From contig NC_013162.1 in the NCBI RefSeq assembly GCF_000023285.1, positions 2,421,001 through 2,485,000 on the forward strand: a DNA stretch of 64,000 nt, read 5' to 3'. Origin of the DNA: Capnocytophaga ochracea DSM 7271 (GTDB lineage: Bacteria; Bacteroidota; Bacteroidia; Flavobacteriales; Flavobacteriaceae). The notes under the pieces were generated by a model. It saw only the letters and a list, made by a program, of their open reading frames with translations. It did not search any database and was not told the DNA's origin. Position numbers and translations under genes: made by a program. Numbering within the stretch: position 1 is the stretch's first letter; each line of letters starts with the position of its first letter. Shown here piece by piece: positions 15,914 through 25,661 of the stretch.

Positions 15914-18366
15914 TGTATTTCGTAGATGTAATCTTGCCGCTTCCACTTTCTAAACTTTTTACCTATCGTATTAATGAAGACGAAGCACATTTCCTACAAA
16001 TGGGAATGCGCGTGGCTGTTCCATTCGGTAAATCGAAAGTATACACGGCTATAGTACATCATATACATACGGTTGAGCCTTCTTATGACACTAAAGACAT
16101 TGAATATATCTTAGATGAAACGCCTATTATTACTCCCCAGCAAATAGAACATTGGCAATGGATAGCCGATTTCTATATGTGCACTTTAGGGGAAGTACTA
16201 AAATCAGCCTTGCCATCGGCTTTTTTATTAGAAAGTGAAACAATAATTGAAATTGCAGAAAAAGAATTAAATTCAACACTCTTTACCGATGACGAGTGGC
16301 AGGTATACGAAGCCTTACATTACAAAACAGCCCTCAAAGGTAGTGAGGTGAGCAAGATAATCCCCAAAAACAAGGCACTGAAAGTGATGAAGAGCTTGGT
16401 AGAGAAAGGAGCTGCTCGCATTTCCGAAAGAATATTTGAGAAATATGTACCAAAACTCATCAAATACATTCGTTTATCTTCTGAATATCAAACCGAAGAA
16501 GGCTTGCAAAAAGCCTTAGAACTTTTGAAGCGGTCGGAAAAGCAAAAGAAGCTGATAATGGCTTATTTTAATTATATCAACAGAGAAGTACTGCCTTTAA
16601 AAGCAGAAAAATTATTAGAAGAAGCCAGTGTATCGACAACAGTACTAAAATCAGTAATAGAAAAAGGCATTTTTGAAGAATATTACTTACAGAAAGACCG
16701 TGTTAGCTTTGCTGATAGTGATGTTTCGACAAAAAAGGTACTCAATGAGGTACAAGAAGAAGCTCTCCATCAAATTCAGAAACAGTTTCAGACTAAAAAC
16801 ACAGTTCTTTTACAAGGGGTTACCGCCTCTGGGAAGACTGAAATTTACATTGAACTTATCAACCAATATTTAAAGGCAGGAAAACAAGTACTCTATCTTC
16901 TTCCTGAAATCGGCTTGACGGTTCATCTTATCAACCGATTCAAGAATCACTTTGGCAAGAGCCTCTCAGTATATCATTCTAAATATAGTACAAACGAACG
17001 GATAGAAGTTTGGAATAATGTACTAAATAATAGTCCCAAAGCGCAATTGATTGTAGGTGTTCGCTCATCAGTTTACTTGCCTTTCAGGCAATTAGGGCTT
17101 GTAATCATTGATGAGGAGCACGATAATTCTTACCGACAGTTTGAGCCAGCCCCTCGAATGCAAGCACGGGATACTGCTATTATGTTGGCAAACATTTTCA
17201 AAGCTAAAACTTTGCTGGGTTCGGCAACGCCCTCGTTGGAGAGTATGCACAACGTGAAGACTGAAAAGTACGGATTTGTATACTTATCAAAACGCTACGC
17301 AGATTTCCTTCCTCCTATTATCGAGCTTATCGATATTAAGGATAAGCACCATCGCAAACGTATGAACGGGCATTTTTCCGACGTTCTGATAAAGGAAATT
17401 ACGAATACTTTATCGCAAGGGAGACAGGTGCTTCTCTTTCAAAACAGAAGAGGTTATGCTCCTATCGTGCAGTGTATGCAATGTGGCACGGTGCCCCAAT
17501 GTCCGCATTGCGATGTAAGTCTCACTTTTCATCAAAGCAGTAATCAGTTGCGATGCCATTATTGCGGTTATGCAATTCCTATGCCCAAAGCCTGTATAGC
17601 TTGTGGAAGTGTTGATTTAAGAACAAAAGGCTTCGGAACAGAGCAAATTAGTAAAGAATTAGAAGTGCTTTTCCCGAACATAGCCATAGACAGAATGGAT
17701 CAGGATACTACCAATGGTAAATATGGATATGAAAAAATATTATCGAAGTTCGAGCAACAAGAAACGCAAATATTAGTAGGTACTCAAATGATCACGAAGG
17801 GATTAGATTTTGAAAACATAGGTCTAGTAGGCGTAATGAATGCCGATGCTCTCATTCATTCTCCTGACTACCGAGCTTACGAAAGGAGTTTTCAACTATT
17901 ATTGCAAGTATCAGGGCGTGCGGGAAGAAGTGCCCAACAAGGAAAAGTATTTATACAAACCTATAACCCACAGTACCCCGTAATTCAGCAAGTATTACAA
18001 AATGATTTCAGAGGAATGTATCAAAGTCAGATAGAGGAACGCCAATCCTTTTTATATCCTCCTTTTGTACAAATGATAAAAATAACTCTCAAACACAGTA
18101 ATTTTAACCAAGTAAATGAAAGTGCTGAGTGGTTTGCTAATACACTTCGTGAAGTTTTTGCTTCTCAAAGAGGGATAGACGTCTTAGGTCCTGAATTCCC
18201 TCCTATTTCGCGTATCAGAAATGAATATCTGAAAGATGTCTTGGTGAAAGTACACCCCTCAGAAGTGTCTTTACGTCACACTAAAGAGCATATCAGGCGT
18301 ATTGAAACTAGTTTTCAAGCTATCAGCAACTTTCGTGCTATTCGGGTAAGTTATTTGGTGGAATAA
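15913..18366 (+). CDS. priA: Primosomal protein N' (replication restart helicase)
   Basis: 3'-to-5' helicase that reloads the replisome at repaired forks. 817 residues, family-normal. Visible: N-terminal 3'-end-binding domain, Walker A GVTASGKT with Lys308, DEEH box at 400-403, a zinc-binding insert with eight cysteines in four CxxC pairs from residue 521 (CMQCG, CPHC, CHYCG, CIACG), and motif VI in QVSGRAGR. It overlaps the upstream stop by one base. Followed by a hairpin terminator. Confidence 0.96.
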   Translation: MYFVDVILPLPLSKLFTYRINEDEAHFLQMGMRVAVPFGKSKVYTAIVHHIHTVEPSYDTKDIEYILDETPIITPQQIEHWQWIADFYMCTLGEVLKSALPSAFLLESETIIEIAEKELNSTLFTDDEWQVYEALHYKTALKGSEVSKIIPKNKALKVMKSLVEKGAARISERIFEKYVPKLIKYIRLSSEYQTEEGLQKALELLKRSEKQKKLIMAYFNYINREVLPLKAEKLLEEASVSTTVLKSVIEKGIFEEYYLQKDRVSFADSDVSTKKVLNEVQEEALHQIQKQFQTKNTVLLQGVTASGKTEIYIELINQYLKAGKQVLYLLPEIGLTVHLINRFKNHFGKSLSVYHSKYSTNERIEVWNNVLNNSPKAQLIVGVRSSVYLPFRQLGLVIIDEEHDNSYRQFEPAPRMQARDTAIMLANIFKAKTLLGSATPSLESMHNVKTEKYGFVYLSKRYADFLPPIIELIDIKDKHHRKRMNGHFSDVLIKEITNTLSQGRQVLLFQNRRGYAPIVQCMQCGTVPQCPHCDVSLTFHQSSNQLRCHYCGYAIPMPKACIACGSVDLRTKGFGTEQISKELEVLFPNIAIDRMDQDTTNGKYGYEKILSKFEQQETQILVGTQMITKGLDFENIGLVGVMNADALIHSPDYRAYERSFQLLLQVSGRAGRSAQQGKVFIQTYNPQYPVIQQVLQNDFRGMYQSQIEERQSFLYPPFVQMIKITLKHSNFNQVNESAEWFANTLREVFASQRGIDVLGPEFPPISRIRNEYLKDVLVKVHPSEVSLRHTKEHIRRIETSFQAISNFRAIRVSYLVE

Positions 18367-18420
18367 TTACTATTTATTTGAGATATGAATGTTCTTTCTA
18401 AAAATATCTACATAAAAAAT

Positions 18421-18457
18421 AAGAGGCTATCTGAATTGGATAGCCTCTTGTTCTTTT
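18421..18457. terminator. Terminator between priA and the DUF2853 gene
   Basis: Eleven-bp stem AAGAGGCTATC (18421-18431) with GATAGCCTCTT (18439-18449), with A and T runs on the two sides; convergent genes may share it. Confidence 0.75.
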
Positions 18458-18468
18458 TTAAAATCTTT

Positions 18469-18816
18469 CTATTTGTTGTAAACGCTTTCTTTTTTGAAGT
18501 GTTTAGCCAACAAATAATAAACAACTGCACGGTGTTTATTTCTGTTTGATTTACCGTATTTTTCTAACACAGCTTCAATAGCTTTGTCTAACTCAGGCCC
18601 GTCTTTCAAACCTAATTTTTTGATTAGGAAGTTTTGTTTTACACGGTCTAACTCTGCTTGGTCAGAGCCTGATACTTTAGAAGCATCGGCGTTGTAGATA
18701 GAAGGACCTAAGCCCACAGTTACTTTTGTTAAGAACGCTACATCTGGGTTCTTTTCACCACATTTTTCTTTCAAATCTTGGGTGTACACAGCAATTAATT
18801 CATCACGTTTGCTCAT
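18469..18816 (-). CDS. DUF2853 family protein
   Basis: 115 residues, soluble, no signal peptide. N-terminal SKRDELIAVYTQDLKEKCG and the end NKHRAVVYYLLAKHF match the DUF2853 family found in Bacteroidota and Proteobacteria; I know of no established function. It starts 39 bases after the menD stop, so it may be read through from the operon upstream, but a TAccTTTA sequence lies in that gap and could be its own -7 box. Confidence 0.75.
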   Translation of the reverse strand: MSKRDELIAVYTQDLKEKCGEKNPDVAFLTKVTVGLGPSIYNADASKVSGSDQAELDRVKQNFLIKKLGLKDGPELDKAIEAVLEKYGKSNRNKHRAVVYYLLAKHFKKESVYNK

Positions 18817-18855
18817 AATTTTTTATATTTAAAATTATTAATGCGGTAAAGGTAG

Positions 18856-20529
18856 TCATTTTTTCAATACCTCAAAATATTTTAACAAAACTTTATCATT
18901 TATTTTTCTTGGTGTATGGATTTCTAACAGCTTAGGTCTCTCTGATACTTCGAAGAAATTGCTTAAATCTTTCTGTAAATCAGATAGATTAGTTGCTAAC
19001 TGATAGCTAATGCCATACATTTTACAAAAATGTTCTGCGGTAAGCCTATGAGGCGTCTCAAAGAAGTATTCAAAGTTAGGGTCAGCTTTATCACCGGGTA
19101 GTATTCTGAAAATGCCTCCACCTTGATTATTGAGGAGAATCACTCTAAAGTCTTGTGGAATATATTTGTTCCAAAGAGCATTGCTGTCGTAAAAGAAACT
19201 CAAATCACCTGTAATGAACACTGTGGGCGATGCGCTTCCTACAGCAGCCCCAATAGCAGTGCTCATACTACCGTCGATACCACTAGTACCTCGGTTGCAA
19301 AACACCTTCCAAGAAGGGTGTGCTTTTATCAGTTGAGCATACCTAATTGCAGAACTATTGCTTATCTGTATAATATAATCATTAGGAATATTACTGAATA
19401 CCTCACTGTACACTTTAAAATCGGAAAAAGGTATTTGGCTGATATACTCTAAATGTATTTGCTGTATCTCGTTTTTCACCTCTAACCACTGCTGTTGATA
19501 AGTAGAAGAAACATTAACCAAATTAGGGATTACCTCCCTCAAAAAAGTATTGATATCCGCTTTAAAATGAGCTGTTAAACAGAAATACGAATCATAACCT
19601 TTGTACAAATCTACATTATAGTGATAAGTAGGTTTATAACTACGTAAGAACTGTTTTATCTTTTTGGAAACTACCAAGCCTCCAAAAGTAAGTAATAAAT
19701 CAGGTCGTAAGGCTTCTTTTAGAACTGGGTCTCTTTCAGTATAAGTGAGTAATTTATCTATATAAGGAATAAAATCGGAGTGGTGCAAGTTAGATGTAGT
19801 TTCTGTCAGTACCAATACCGAGGGGTCTTTAGCAAGCCATTCTACATATTGTGCTTCTACACTATTAGGAGCCAACACTCCTACTAATACCATTTTTTTA
19901 GCTGAATCGTTCCAATGTTTTACGAAATCAGTGGATTTTCTCTCATTAATAATAGGTTTCTGTGGTTTTGCAGCTATATTCTTAAAAGAATAGTGCTCTT
20001 CCGTAGTAAGGTATAAGGGTTCTTCAAAAGGTACATTGATGTGCACCGGCAATTGCTCCTCTATAGCTGTATTCAGTGCCCTGTTTAGCTCGTAAAAATT
20101 GCTTTTATCACTATGTGCTTCATCGGATAGATTGGCATTATAGGCACTGTGGTTTGCCAGTACATTCACCTGACGTATGGTTTGCCCGTCACCTATGTCT
20201 ATTTTGCTCGACGGACGGTCGGCTGAGATGACCACTAATGGTATATTACTGTAAAAAGCCTCTGAAAAAGCAGGATAGTAATTCAGCAAGGCAGAGCCCG
20301 ATGTACACACCACTGCCACAGGTTGCTGTATTTGCTGAGCAATACCCAGGGCAAAAAAAGCAGCACAACGTTCATCTACGATGCTGTAACAACTAAAATA
20401 AGGATCGTTGGCAAAGCCAATAGTCAGAGGGGCATTGCGCGACCCTGGTGAAATAACAATGTGCTTTAATTGTTTGGCTTTACAGGCTTCTATTACGTAT
20501 TGTGCTAATTTTATTTGAGGTCTTTTCAT
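18856..20529 (-). CDS. menD: SEPHCHC synthase (menaquinone biosynthesis)
   Basis: Thiamine-diphosphate enzyme that adds a succinyl semialdehyde unit from 2-oxoglutarate to isochorismate, the first committed menaquinone step. 557 residues, family-normal. Signatures: VISPGSRNAPLTIGFANDP at the N-terminus, CTSGSALLNYYPAFSEA, STAIGAAVGSASPTVFITGDLSFFYDSN (ThDP/Mg binding) and NNQGGGIFRILPG. Its ATG abuts the stop of ppk1. Other men genes are not in the window. Confidence 0.95.
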   Translation of the reverse strand: MKRPQIKLAQYVIEACKAKQLKHIVISPGSRNAPLTIGFANDPYFSCYSIVDERCAAFFALGIAQQIQQPVAVVCTSGSALLNYYPAFSEAFYSNIPLVVISADRPSSKIDIGDGQTIRQVNVLANHSAYNANLSDEAHSDKSNFYELNRALNTAIEEQLPVHINVPFEEPLYLTTEEHYSFKNIAAKPQKPIINERKSTDFVKHWNDSAKKMVLVGVLAPNSVEAQYVEWLAKDPSVLVLTETTSNLHHSDFIPYIDKLLTYTERDPVLKEALRPDLLLTFGGLVVSKKIKQFLRSYKPTYHYNVDLYKGYDSYFCLTAHFKADINTFLREVIPNLVNVSSTYQQQWLEVKNEIQQIHLEYISQIPFSDFKVYSEVFSNIPNDYIIQISNSSAIRYAQLIKAHPSWKVFCNRGTSGIDGSMSTAIGAAVGSASPTVFITGDLSFFYDSNALWNKYIPQDFRVILLNNQGGGIFRILPGDKADPNFEYFFETPHRLTAEHFCKMYGISYQLATNLSDLQKDLSNFFEVSERPKLLEIHTPRKINDKVLLKYFEVLKK

Positions 20530-22635
20530 CTATTTGGTGCGCTTATTTTTATGCTGATAATACTCGTATAAGGCTACCTGTGAGCGCAAAGAAGGGGTAG
20601 TATGAGGGCGGTAGGTATTGTCTTGTGCCTCGTTAATTATACGTGCCTTCACATTGTCTGCCCAACTTATTTCGAAGGTGTCTATCAACTCTTGCTGTAT
20701 TGCTTTGTCGTAAATAGGGCAACCTACTTCTACTCTGAATGAAATATTGCGCGTCATCCAGTCGGCTGAAGAGATGTAGAATTTAGGGTTGCCTCCGTTG
20801 GCAAAGATAAACAAACGTGGATGCTCCAAGAACTTATCAACTATACTTATTACCTCTATATTCTCACTCATTCCTTCAATGCCAGGCACTAAACAGCAAA
20901 TACCACGTACAATCATTTGTATTTTTACTCCTGCACGGCTGGCTTCGTATAGCTTGTCTATCATCTTGTAGCTAGTAATGTTATTCATCTTCAGTTTGAT
21001 ATACGCCTCTTTGCCCGCCTTAGCATTCTTAATTTCTTCGTCTATCAGGTGTTTGAGTTGCTTTTTGGTATAGTGTGGAGACACTATCAGATGCTTGAAT
21101 TTTTGCACATTGTAGTTGGTATCAAAGAAGTTGAACACTTTGTTCACCTCTTTGAGTATCTCCTGATTGGCAGTAAACAGCGTATAATCAGTATAGATTT
21201 TAGCAGTAGTTTCATTGAAGTTACCAGTGCTGATAAATCCATAACGTTTCAGTTCTTTACCTTCTTTACGTTCAATCACACATATTTTACTGTGTACTTT
21301 CAGTCCGCGTACGCCGAAGATGACTTTTACACCTTCTGCTTTTAGCTGTTCAGCATATCGTATATTCGATTCTTCATCAAAACGAGCTTGCAATTCTATC
21401 TGTACGGTTACTTGTTTGCCATTTTTCACCGCATTGATAAGTGAATTAACTACTTGCGAGTTCTTTGCCAAACGATAAATGGTTATTTTCACCGATTTTA
21501 CCTTAGGATCAAGGGCAGCTTCCCTCAAAAACCATATAATGTTAGAAAAAGTATGGTAAGGTGTGTATTGCAAATAGTCTTTTTCAGCAATTTTCTTTAG
21601 CAAACTCTCTTCTGAGGTGAGTCCTTGTACAGGTAGTGGCTGTATAGAGGCATATGTCAAATCCTTACGCCCTAAGCTGGGGAAGTTCATAAAGTCGCGG
21701 CGGTTATGGTAGCGCCCTCCTGGGATTACGCTGTCGGTTTTCATAATACCCATTTTCTCTAATAAAAATTGCAAGGTGTCCTTGTCTATCATCTTGTCGT
21801 ACACAAAGCGCACCGGCTCGCCTTTGCGCCTGTCTTCTACGCTAGTCGAGAGTTTCTCGATAAAGCTCTTGCTCAAATCATCGTCTATATCCAACTCGGC
21901 ATCACGGGTGATTTTAATCATATTTGCCGTAAGCGATTCGTAATTGAAAATATTAAATATCTTGTGCAAGCAAAAGCGTATCACATCATCAAGCATAATA
22001 ATATAATGCTTATCCCCTATTTGAGGCAACTCTATAAAACGGTCGAGGGTAGCAGGCAACTCAATAAGGGCGTACTGTATTTTTTCTTTATAAACACGTG
22101 ATGAAAAGAACTTTTGTACTCCTGAGGTTTTTTCGTCTTCTTCTTTTAGGGTCATTTTCACTGCCAAATACGCCACATCATCTTTCAGTTGTGGAAACTT
22201 CTCTAAATCGTTAAGGATAATAGTAAAGAGGGCGGGGCGTACTTTGTCGTAGAAATAGGTATTTACAAAGGCTTCGTGTTCAGGTAATAACGTCTTTTCA
22301 TCTACTATAAATATCTGCTCTTTCTCCAATTCCTTGGTAATAGTGGCAATAATTTTCAAGCTCTCTTCTTGTAGCTGTATTACCTCTTTGGTAATTTCTT
22401 CCAAGAGCTCTTTGGCGTGTACCCCCAGTTCTTTATCTGAGGTTTCGTTCATCGCCACTCGTTTTACAGTAGCGTAACGCACTTTAAAGAACTCATCTAA
22501 GTTGTTCGAGAAGATACCCGCAAAACGCAAACGCTCCAATAGGGGCACTCGCTCATCGGCTGCCTCTTGAAGTACGCGTGCATTGAATTTTAGCCAACTC
22601 AATTCGCGGTTGATATATTGATTTTTCATCTTCAT
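20530..22635 (-). CDS. ppk1: Polyphosphate kinase 1
   Basis: Makes polyphosphate reversibly from ATP. 701 residues. Four-part PPK1 layout: N-terminal helical domain (INRELSWLKFNARVLQEA), head domain, and two phospholipase-D-like C domains. The catalytic histidine motif is visible in KVHSKICVIER. The second C1 position, where E. coli has a histidine before the GTGN sequence, reads YGFISTGNFNE here, with Phe instead; this seems common in flavobacterial homologues but I cannot verify it. Abuts menD downstream and is one base from the ABC permease upstream, so it is part of a tight operon. Confidence 0.95.
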   Translation of the reverse strand: MKMKNQYINRELSWLKFNARVLQEAADERVPLLERLRFAGIFSNNLDEFFKVRYATVKRVAMNETSDKELGVHAKELLEEITKEVIQLQEESLKIIATITKELEKEQIFIVDEKTLLPEHEAFVNTYFYDKVRPALFTIILNDLEKFPQLKDDVAYLAVKMTLKEEDEKTSGVQKFFSSRVYKEKIQYALIELPATLDRFIELPQIGDKHYIIMLDDVIRFCLHKIFNIFNYESLTANMIKITRDAELDIDDDLSKSFIEKLSTSVEDRRKGEPVRFVYDKMIDKDTLQFLLEKMGIMKTDSVIPGGRYHNRRDFMNFPSLGRKDLTYASIQPLPVQGLTSEESLLKKIAEKDYLQYTPYHTFSNIIWFLREAALDPKVKSVKITIYRLAKNSQVVNSLINAVKNGKQVTVQIELQARFDEESNIRYAEQLKAEGVKVIFGVRGLKVHSKICVIERKEGKELKRYGFISTGNFNETTAKIYTDYTLFTANQEILKEVNKVFNFFDTNYNVQKFKHLIVSPHYTKKQLKHLIDEEIKNAKAGKEAYIKLKMNNITSYKMIDKLYEASRAGVKIQMIVRGICCLVPGIEGMSENIEVISIVDKFLEHPRLFIFANGGNPKFYISSADWMTRNISFRVEVGCPIYDKAIQQELIDTFEISWADNVKARIINEAQDNTYRPHTTPSLRSQVALYEYYQHKNKRTK

Positions 22636-22636
22636 T

Positions 22637-23911
22637 TTACTTCATTTTGAGCCATTTCCATACCTCTCTATAGCTAGCTTTTTTGCCGTACATCAAGATA
22701 CCAATGCGGTATATCTTAGATGCTAATTTAATGACCGCAAAGAAAGTGAGATACAAAATAACGAGAGAAATCAGTACTTCCCACCACGCTACCCCAAACG
22801 GTATGCGCATCAACATTACTACGGGCGAAGTGAGAGGTATGTATGAAAATACCACCGAAATCGTACCGTGAGGCTCTTCAATTACCGAGAACATACCTAC
22901 ATAAAAGGCTAATATTAGCGGTAATAATATAGGCATTAGGAACTGTTGTGTGTCAGTTTCGTTGTCTACCATTGCGCCAATCATCGCATAAAGCGAACTG
23001 TATAACAGATAACCTCCTATAAAGAACAATAGGAACACCACAAAGGTTTCCGCAAAAGGGAAATGGTACAAAGCAGCCACTATATTGTTGATTTCCGACA
23101 CGTTACCCGCTCCTTGTACCGCTTGTGCAGAGGCATTTACTTCAAAAAACGAAGGTGCTAATGCCAACAGTACACCTCCTATAACTATCCATATCGCAAA
23201 CTGGGTAAGACCTGCTAATGAAGTACCAAATATCTTGCCTAACATTAGTTCAAAAGGCTTAACTGATGAGATAATGATTTCCACAATGCGATTGGTTTTC
23301 TCCTCTATCACACTGCGCATTATCATATTACCATAGATGATGATAAACATAAAAATAAGATACCCCGCTATGCCTCCAATGGTTATTTTCATTACGTTAT
23401 CCAACTCCGAGGTCTTCTCTCCCGTAAAATTCTCCATTTGTATGCTTATATGCGTTTTAGCGGCATCTATCTCTTTTTTGTCAATCCCTTTTTTAGTAAG
23501 GTTATGCTGAAAGAGTGTCCGCTCCATAGCATTAGTAAGCTCACTGGTAAGCGATAACGAAGGCGACTCTTCACTATAAAAAGCAATATTTTGGTCGCCT
23601 TTATTAGGGATATACAACAATCCGTATTTGCTTTTTGCTAACACTTCGGCTTTGGCATCTTTGAGTGAAACATTGCTGAGATATTCGTACTGAATAGTCT
23701 CGGTATTCTCAAAAGTGTTGGCATAGAGTCCACTCTCGTCTACAATCACAATATCCTTAGCCTTGCTCTTATTGTTTACATTGGTCAAAAAACCAATCAC
23801 AAGCGCAAAGATAACAAGTATCAACGGACTTACAAACGTCATTATTACAAACGATCTATTACGTATTTTATTCAAGTACTCTCTTCGAGTAATAATTCCT
23901 AAGTATTTCAT
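22637..23911 (-). CDS. ABC transporter permease, NatB-like ABC-2 type
   Basis: 424 residues. One N-terminal membrane segment (SFVIMTFVSPLILVIFALVIGFL), a large extracytoplasmic domain (about 45-175), then five or more membrane segments with the VIEEKTNRIVEIIISSVKPFELMLGKI motif typical of NatB/CcmB-like ABC-2 permeases (sodium export, or exporters of unknown substrate). It pairs with the ATPase 193 bases upstream. The substrate cannot be read from sequence. Confidence 0.87.
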   Translation of the reverse strand: MKYLGIITRREYLNKIRNRSFVIMTFVSPLILVIFALVIGFLTNVNNKSKAKDIVIVDESGLYANTFENTETIQYEYLSNVSLKDAKAEVLAKSKYGLLYIPNKGDQNIAFYSEESPSLSLTSELTNAMERTLFQHNLTKKGIDKKEIDAAKTHISIQMENFTGEKTSELDNVMKITIGGIAGYLIFMFIIIYGNMIMRSVIEEKTNRIVEIIISSVKPFELMLGKIFGTSLAGLTQFAIWIVIGGVLLALAPSFFEVNASAQAVQGAGNVSEINNIVAALYHFPFAETFVVFLLFFIGGYLLYSSLYAMIGAMVDNETDTQQFLMPILLPLILAFYVGMFSVIEEPHGTISVVFSYIPLTSPVVMLMRIPFGVAWWEVLISLVILYLTFFAVIKLASKIYRIGILMYGKKASYREVWKWLKMK

Positions 23912-23952
23912 CTTAATTTGTCAATTTATGCTATCTAAAAGTCTCTTTTGCG

Positions 23953-24021
23953 TCGCTACAGCTCCTCCTTTTGAAGGTTTGATTACGGACTGTCTCCCTT
24001 TGGAGGGAGAACGAAGGAGGT
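23953..24021 (+). repeat. C-rich/G-rich palindromic repeat, copy 2
   Basis: CGTCGCTACAGCTCC start, a TCCCTTTGGAGGGA palindrome and the AACGAAGGAGGTTAAAA end. It lies in the gap between the ABC ATPase and permease genes, splitting them by 193 bases. It has the same start as the copy at 58379 (CGTCGCTGTAGTTCC). Confidence 0.65.
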
Positions 24022-24104
24022 TAAAAATCTATATTCAATAAAGAATCTTCCCTCTCTTTATTCACTTACTCCGTTATAGCGGAAAACCTTTCAGACATCT
24101 TATA

Positions 24105-25034
24105 CTATTCTTTCAATTTATTAATGGTCGATATAAAAATCTCATCTACTGAGGGGATAGATTCTACAAAGTGCGTTACTTCGGCACGTGTAGTGAGGTA
24201 TTGCAACAAATCGTTAGCCGTTTGTCCCTCTTTCTTCTGGATATGTAATTTTAACTCGTCATATAGCGTTTTAAAATTTGTCTCACTCACTTCAAATTGG
24301 CTTTTAAGTTCAGCTAAGAGGGCTGTTTTCTGCTCTTCAGCAACTTTTAAACCTACTTCATACAAGTTGTTTTTATAAGCCCTCTTAATGTCGATGAGTT
24401 TACCATCTAATATCTTACGCGATTTATTGATTAGCGCAATATGGTCGCACAACTCTTCAACCGATTCCATTCGGTGAGTAGAGAAGATAATCGTTGCTCC
24501 TTGCTCCCGTAAGTATAGAATTTCGTCCTTGATAATATTCGCATTGATGGGGTCGAAACCGCTAAAAGGCTCGTCGAATATCAACAGTTTAGGGTTGTGA
24601 AGTACAGTTACCAAAAATTGAATTTTCTGTGCCATACCTTTGGAGAGCTCTTGTACTTTTTTGTGCCACCAATCACCAATATCAAGGCGGTTGAACCAAA
24701 ATTTAAGTCGCTCCTTAGCTTCTTCCTTGCTCAATCCTTTCAGTTGTGCTAAATACAAAGCCTGCTCACCTACCTTCATCGTTTTGTACAAACCACGCTC
24801 TTCGGGTAAATAGCCTATTTGTGCCGTATGCTTAGGTTGTAACAGTTCTCCGTCGAAGAACACTTTACCCGCATCGGGCAATACAATTTGGTTGATAATA
24901 CGTATCAGTGAGGTTTTTCCCGCCCCATTAGGTCCCAGCAGACCAAAGATACTCCCCTTAGGGATATGTAACGACACATCGTCTAAAGCCGTATAGTCGC
25001 CGTATTGTTTACTAATATTTTCTATTCTAAGCAT
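24105..25034 (-). CDS. ABC transporter ATP-binding protein, NatA-like
   Basis: 309 residues. Walker A GPNGAGKT at 34-41, ABC signature LSKGMAQ, Walker B LLIFDEP, H-loop STHRME. A C-terminal extension of about 90 residues after the nucleotide-binding domain is usual for DUF4162-bearing NatA-type ATPases. It is the first gene of the ABC-ppk1-menD unit, preceded by a promoter match at 25081-25112. Confidence 0.92.
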   Translation of the reverse strand: MLRIENISKQYGDYTALDDVSLHIPKGSIFGLLGPNGAGKTSLIRIINQIVLPDAGKVFFDGELLQPKHTAQIGYLPEERGLYKTMKVGEQALYLAQLKGLSKEEAKERLKFWFNRLDIGDWWHKKVQELSKGMAQKIQFLVTVLHNPKLLIFDEPFSGFDPINANIIKDEILYLREQGATIIFSTHRMESVEELCDHIALINKSRKILDGKLIDIKRAYKNNLYEVGLKVAEEQKTALLAELKSQFEVSETNFKTLYDELKLHIQKKEGQTANDLLQYLTTRAEVTHFVESIPSVDEIFISTINKLKE

Positions 25035-25080
25035 TTATTTAATGGTTACTGATAAATGATTAACAATTAATTCCAAAGTG

Positions 25081-25112
25081 CAAAGATATAGCAATTCAAA
25101 CTCAAAAGCAAA
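25081..25112 (-). promoter_or_regulatory. Promoter for the ABC transporter-ppk1-menD unit
   Basis: Minus strand: TTTG (25109-25112), 20 nt, TAtcTTTG (25081-25088), 47 bases before the ATPase ATG. Confidence 0.6.
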
Positions 25113-25610
25113 TATTTGTTATTGGTTTGTATTCAGTTACTTTGCTAATGGTTGTTCTATACTGCAAAGTTTTTTTGCGTTTTCCTCGCAATATACTCCA
25201 TTTTAACACTTTTTTCTCAATAATAAGAAGAGCATTTTTTATGAGTTGATATACAGCATACTAAGGGCTTATCTTCGCCTTAGCTTCGGTTTAGGTTCGC
25301 CTTACCTTCGCTCTTCCTTCGGTTGAGGTGGCTCAAAAGTAAAAGATAAAAATTTAAATAATATGTTCTTTATCAATATTTTGTATTTTTGAGGTTCAAA
25401 ATAAGACCTTGTGGTATAAATTTAAAAAATCTGTGGCATTTAATATTCTTTAACAGAAAAATCTCAGTACATTTTAGCTCACTACCTCAAACTCTAATCC
25501 ACCCTATTCTATTCACTGAATCATCATTATTAATATTATTGGCATTTCTAGTATTAACTTTGGTATTATTGGTATTATTGGCATTAACCGGGTATTAATT
25601 TTATAAATAA
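25113..25610. other. Intergenic AT-rich region between divergent ABC and lgt units
   Basis: No credible gene. Contains a small TTGCG/CGCAA hairpin (about 25173-25190), a degenerate 11-bp array (25268-25333) and ATTATTGGCATT-type repeats at 25540-25590. The open frame at 25389-25598 is repeat-derived. Confidence 0.55.
25268..25333 (+). repeat. Degenerate 11-bp array, no hairpin core
   Basis: Six 11-bp steps (CTTATCTTCGC, CTTAGCTTCGG, TTTAGGTTCGC, CTTACCTTCGC, TCTTCCTTCGG, TTGAGGTGGCT). TTCG falls at the same place in five of six. The unit CTTACCTTCGC also occurs just before locus 1 (about 1930). Confidence 0.6.
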
Positions 25611-25641
25611 CTTGTCGTTTTAAATAAAAATCGTACTTTTG
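25611..25641 (+). promoter_or_regulatory. Promoter for lgt
   Basis: CTTG (25611-25614), 19 nt, TActTTTG (25634-25641), 20 bases before the lgt ATG. Only the first base of the -33 box deviates. Confidence 0.7.
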
Positions 25642-25661
25642 CATCTCAAAAATAAATACTA

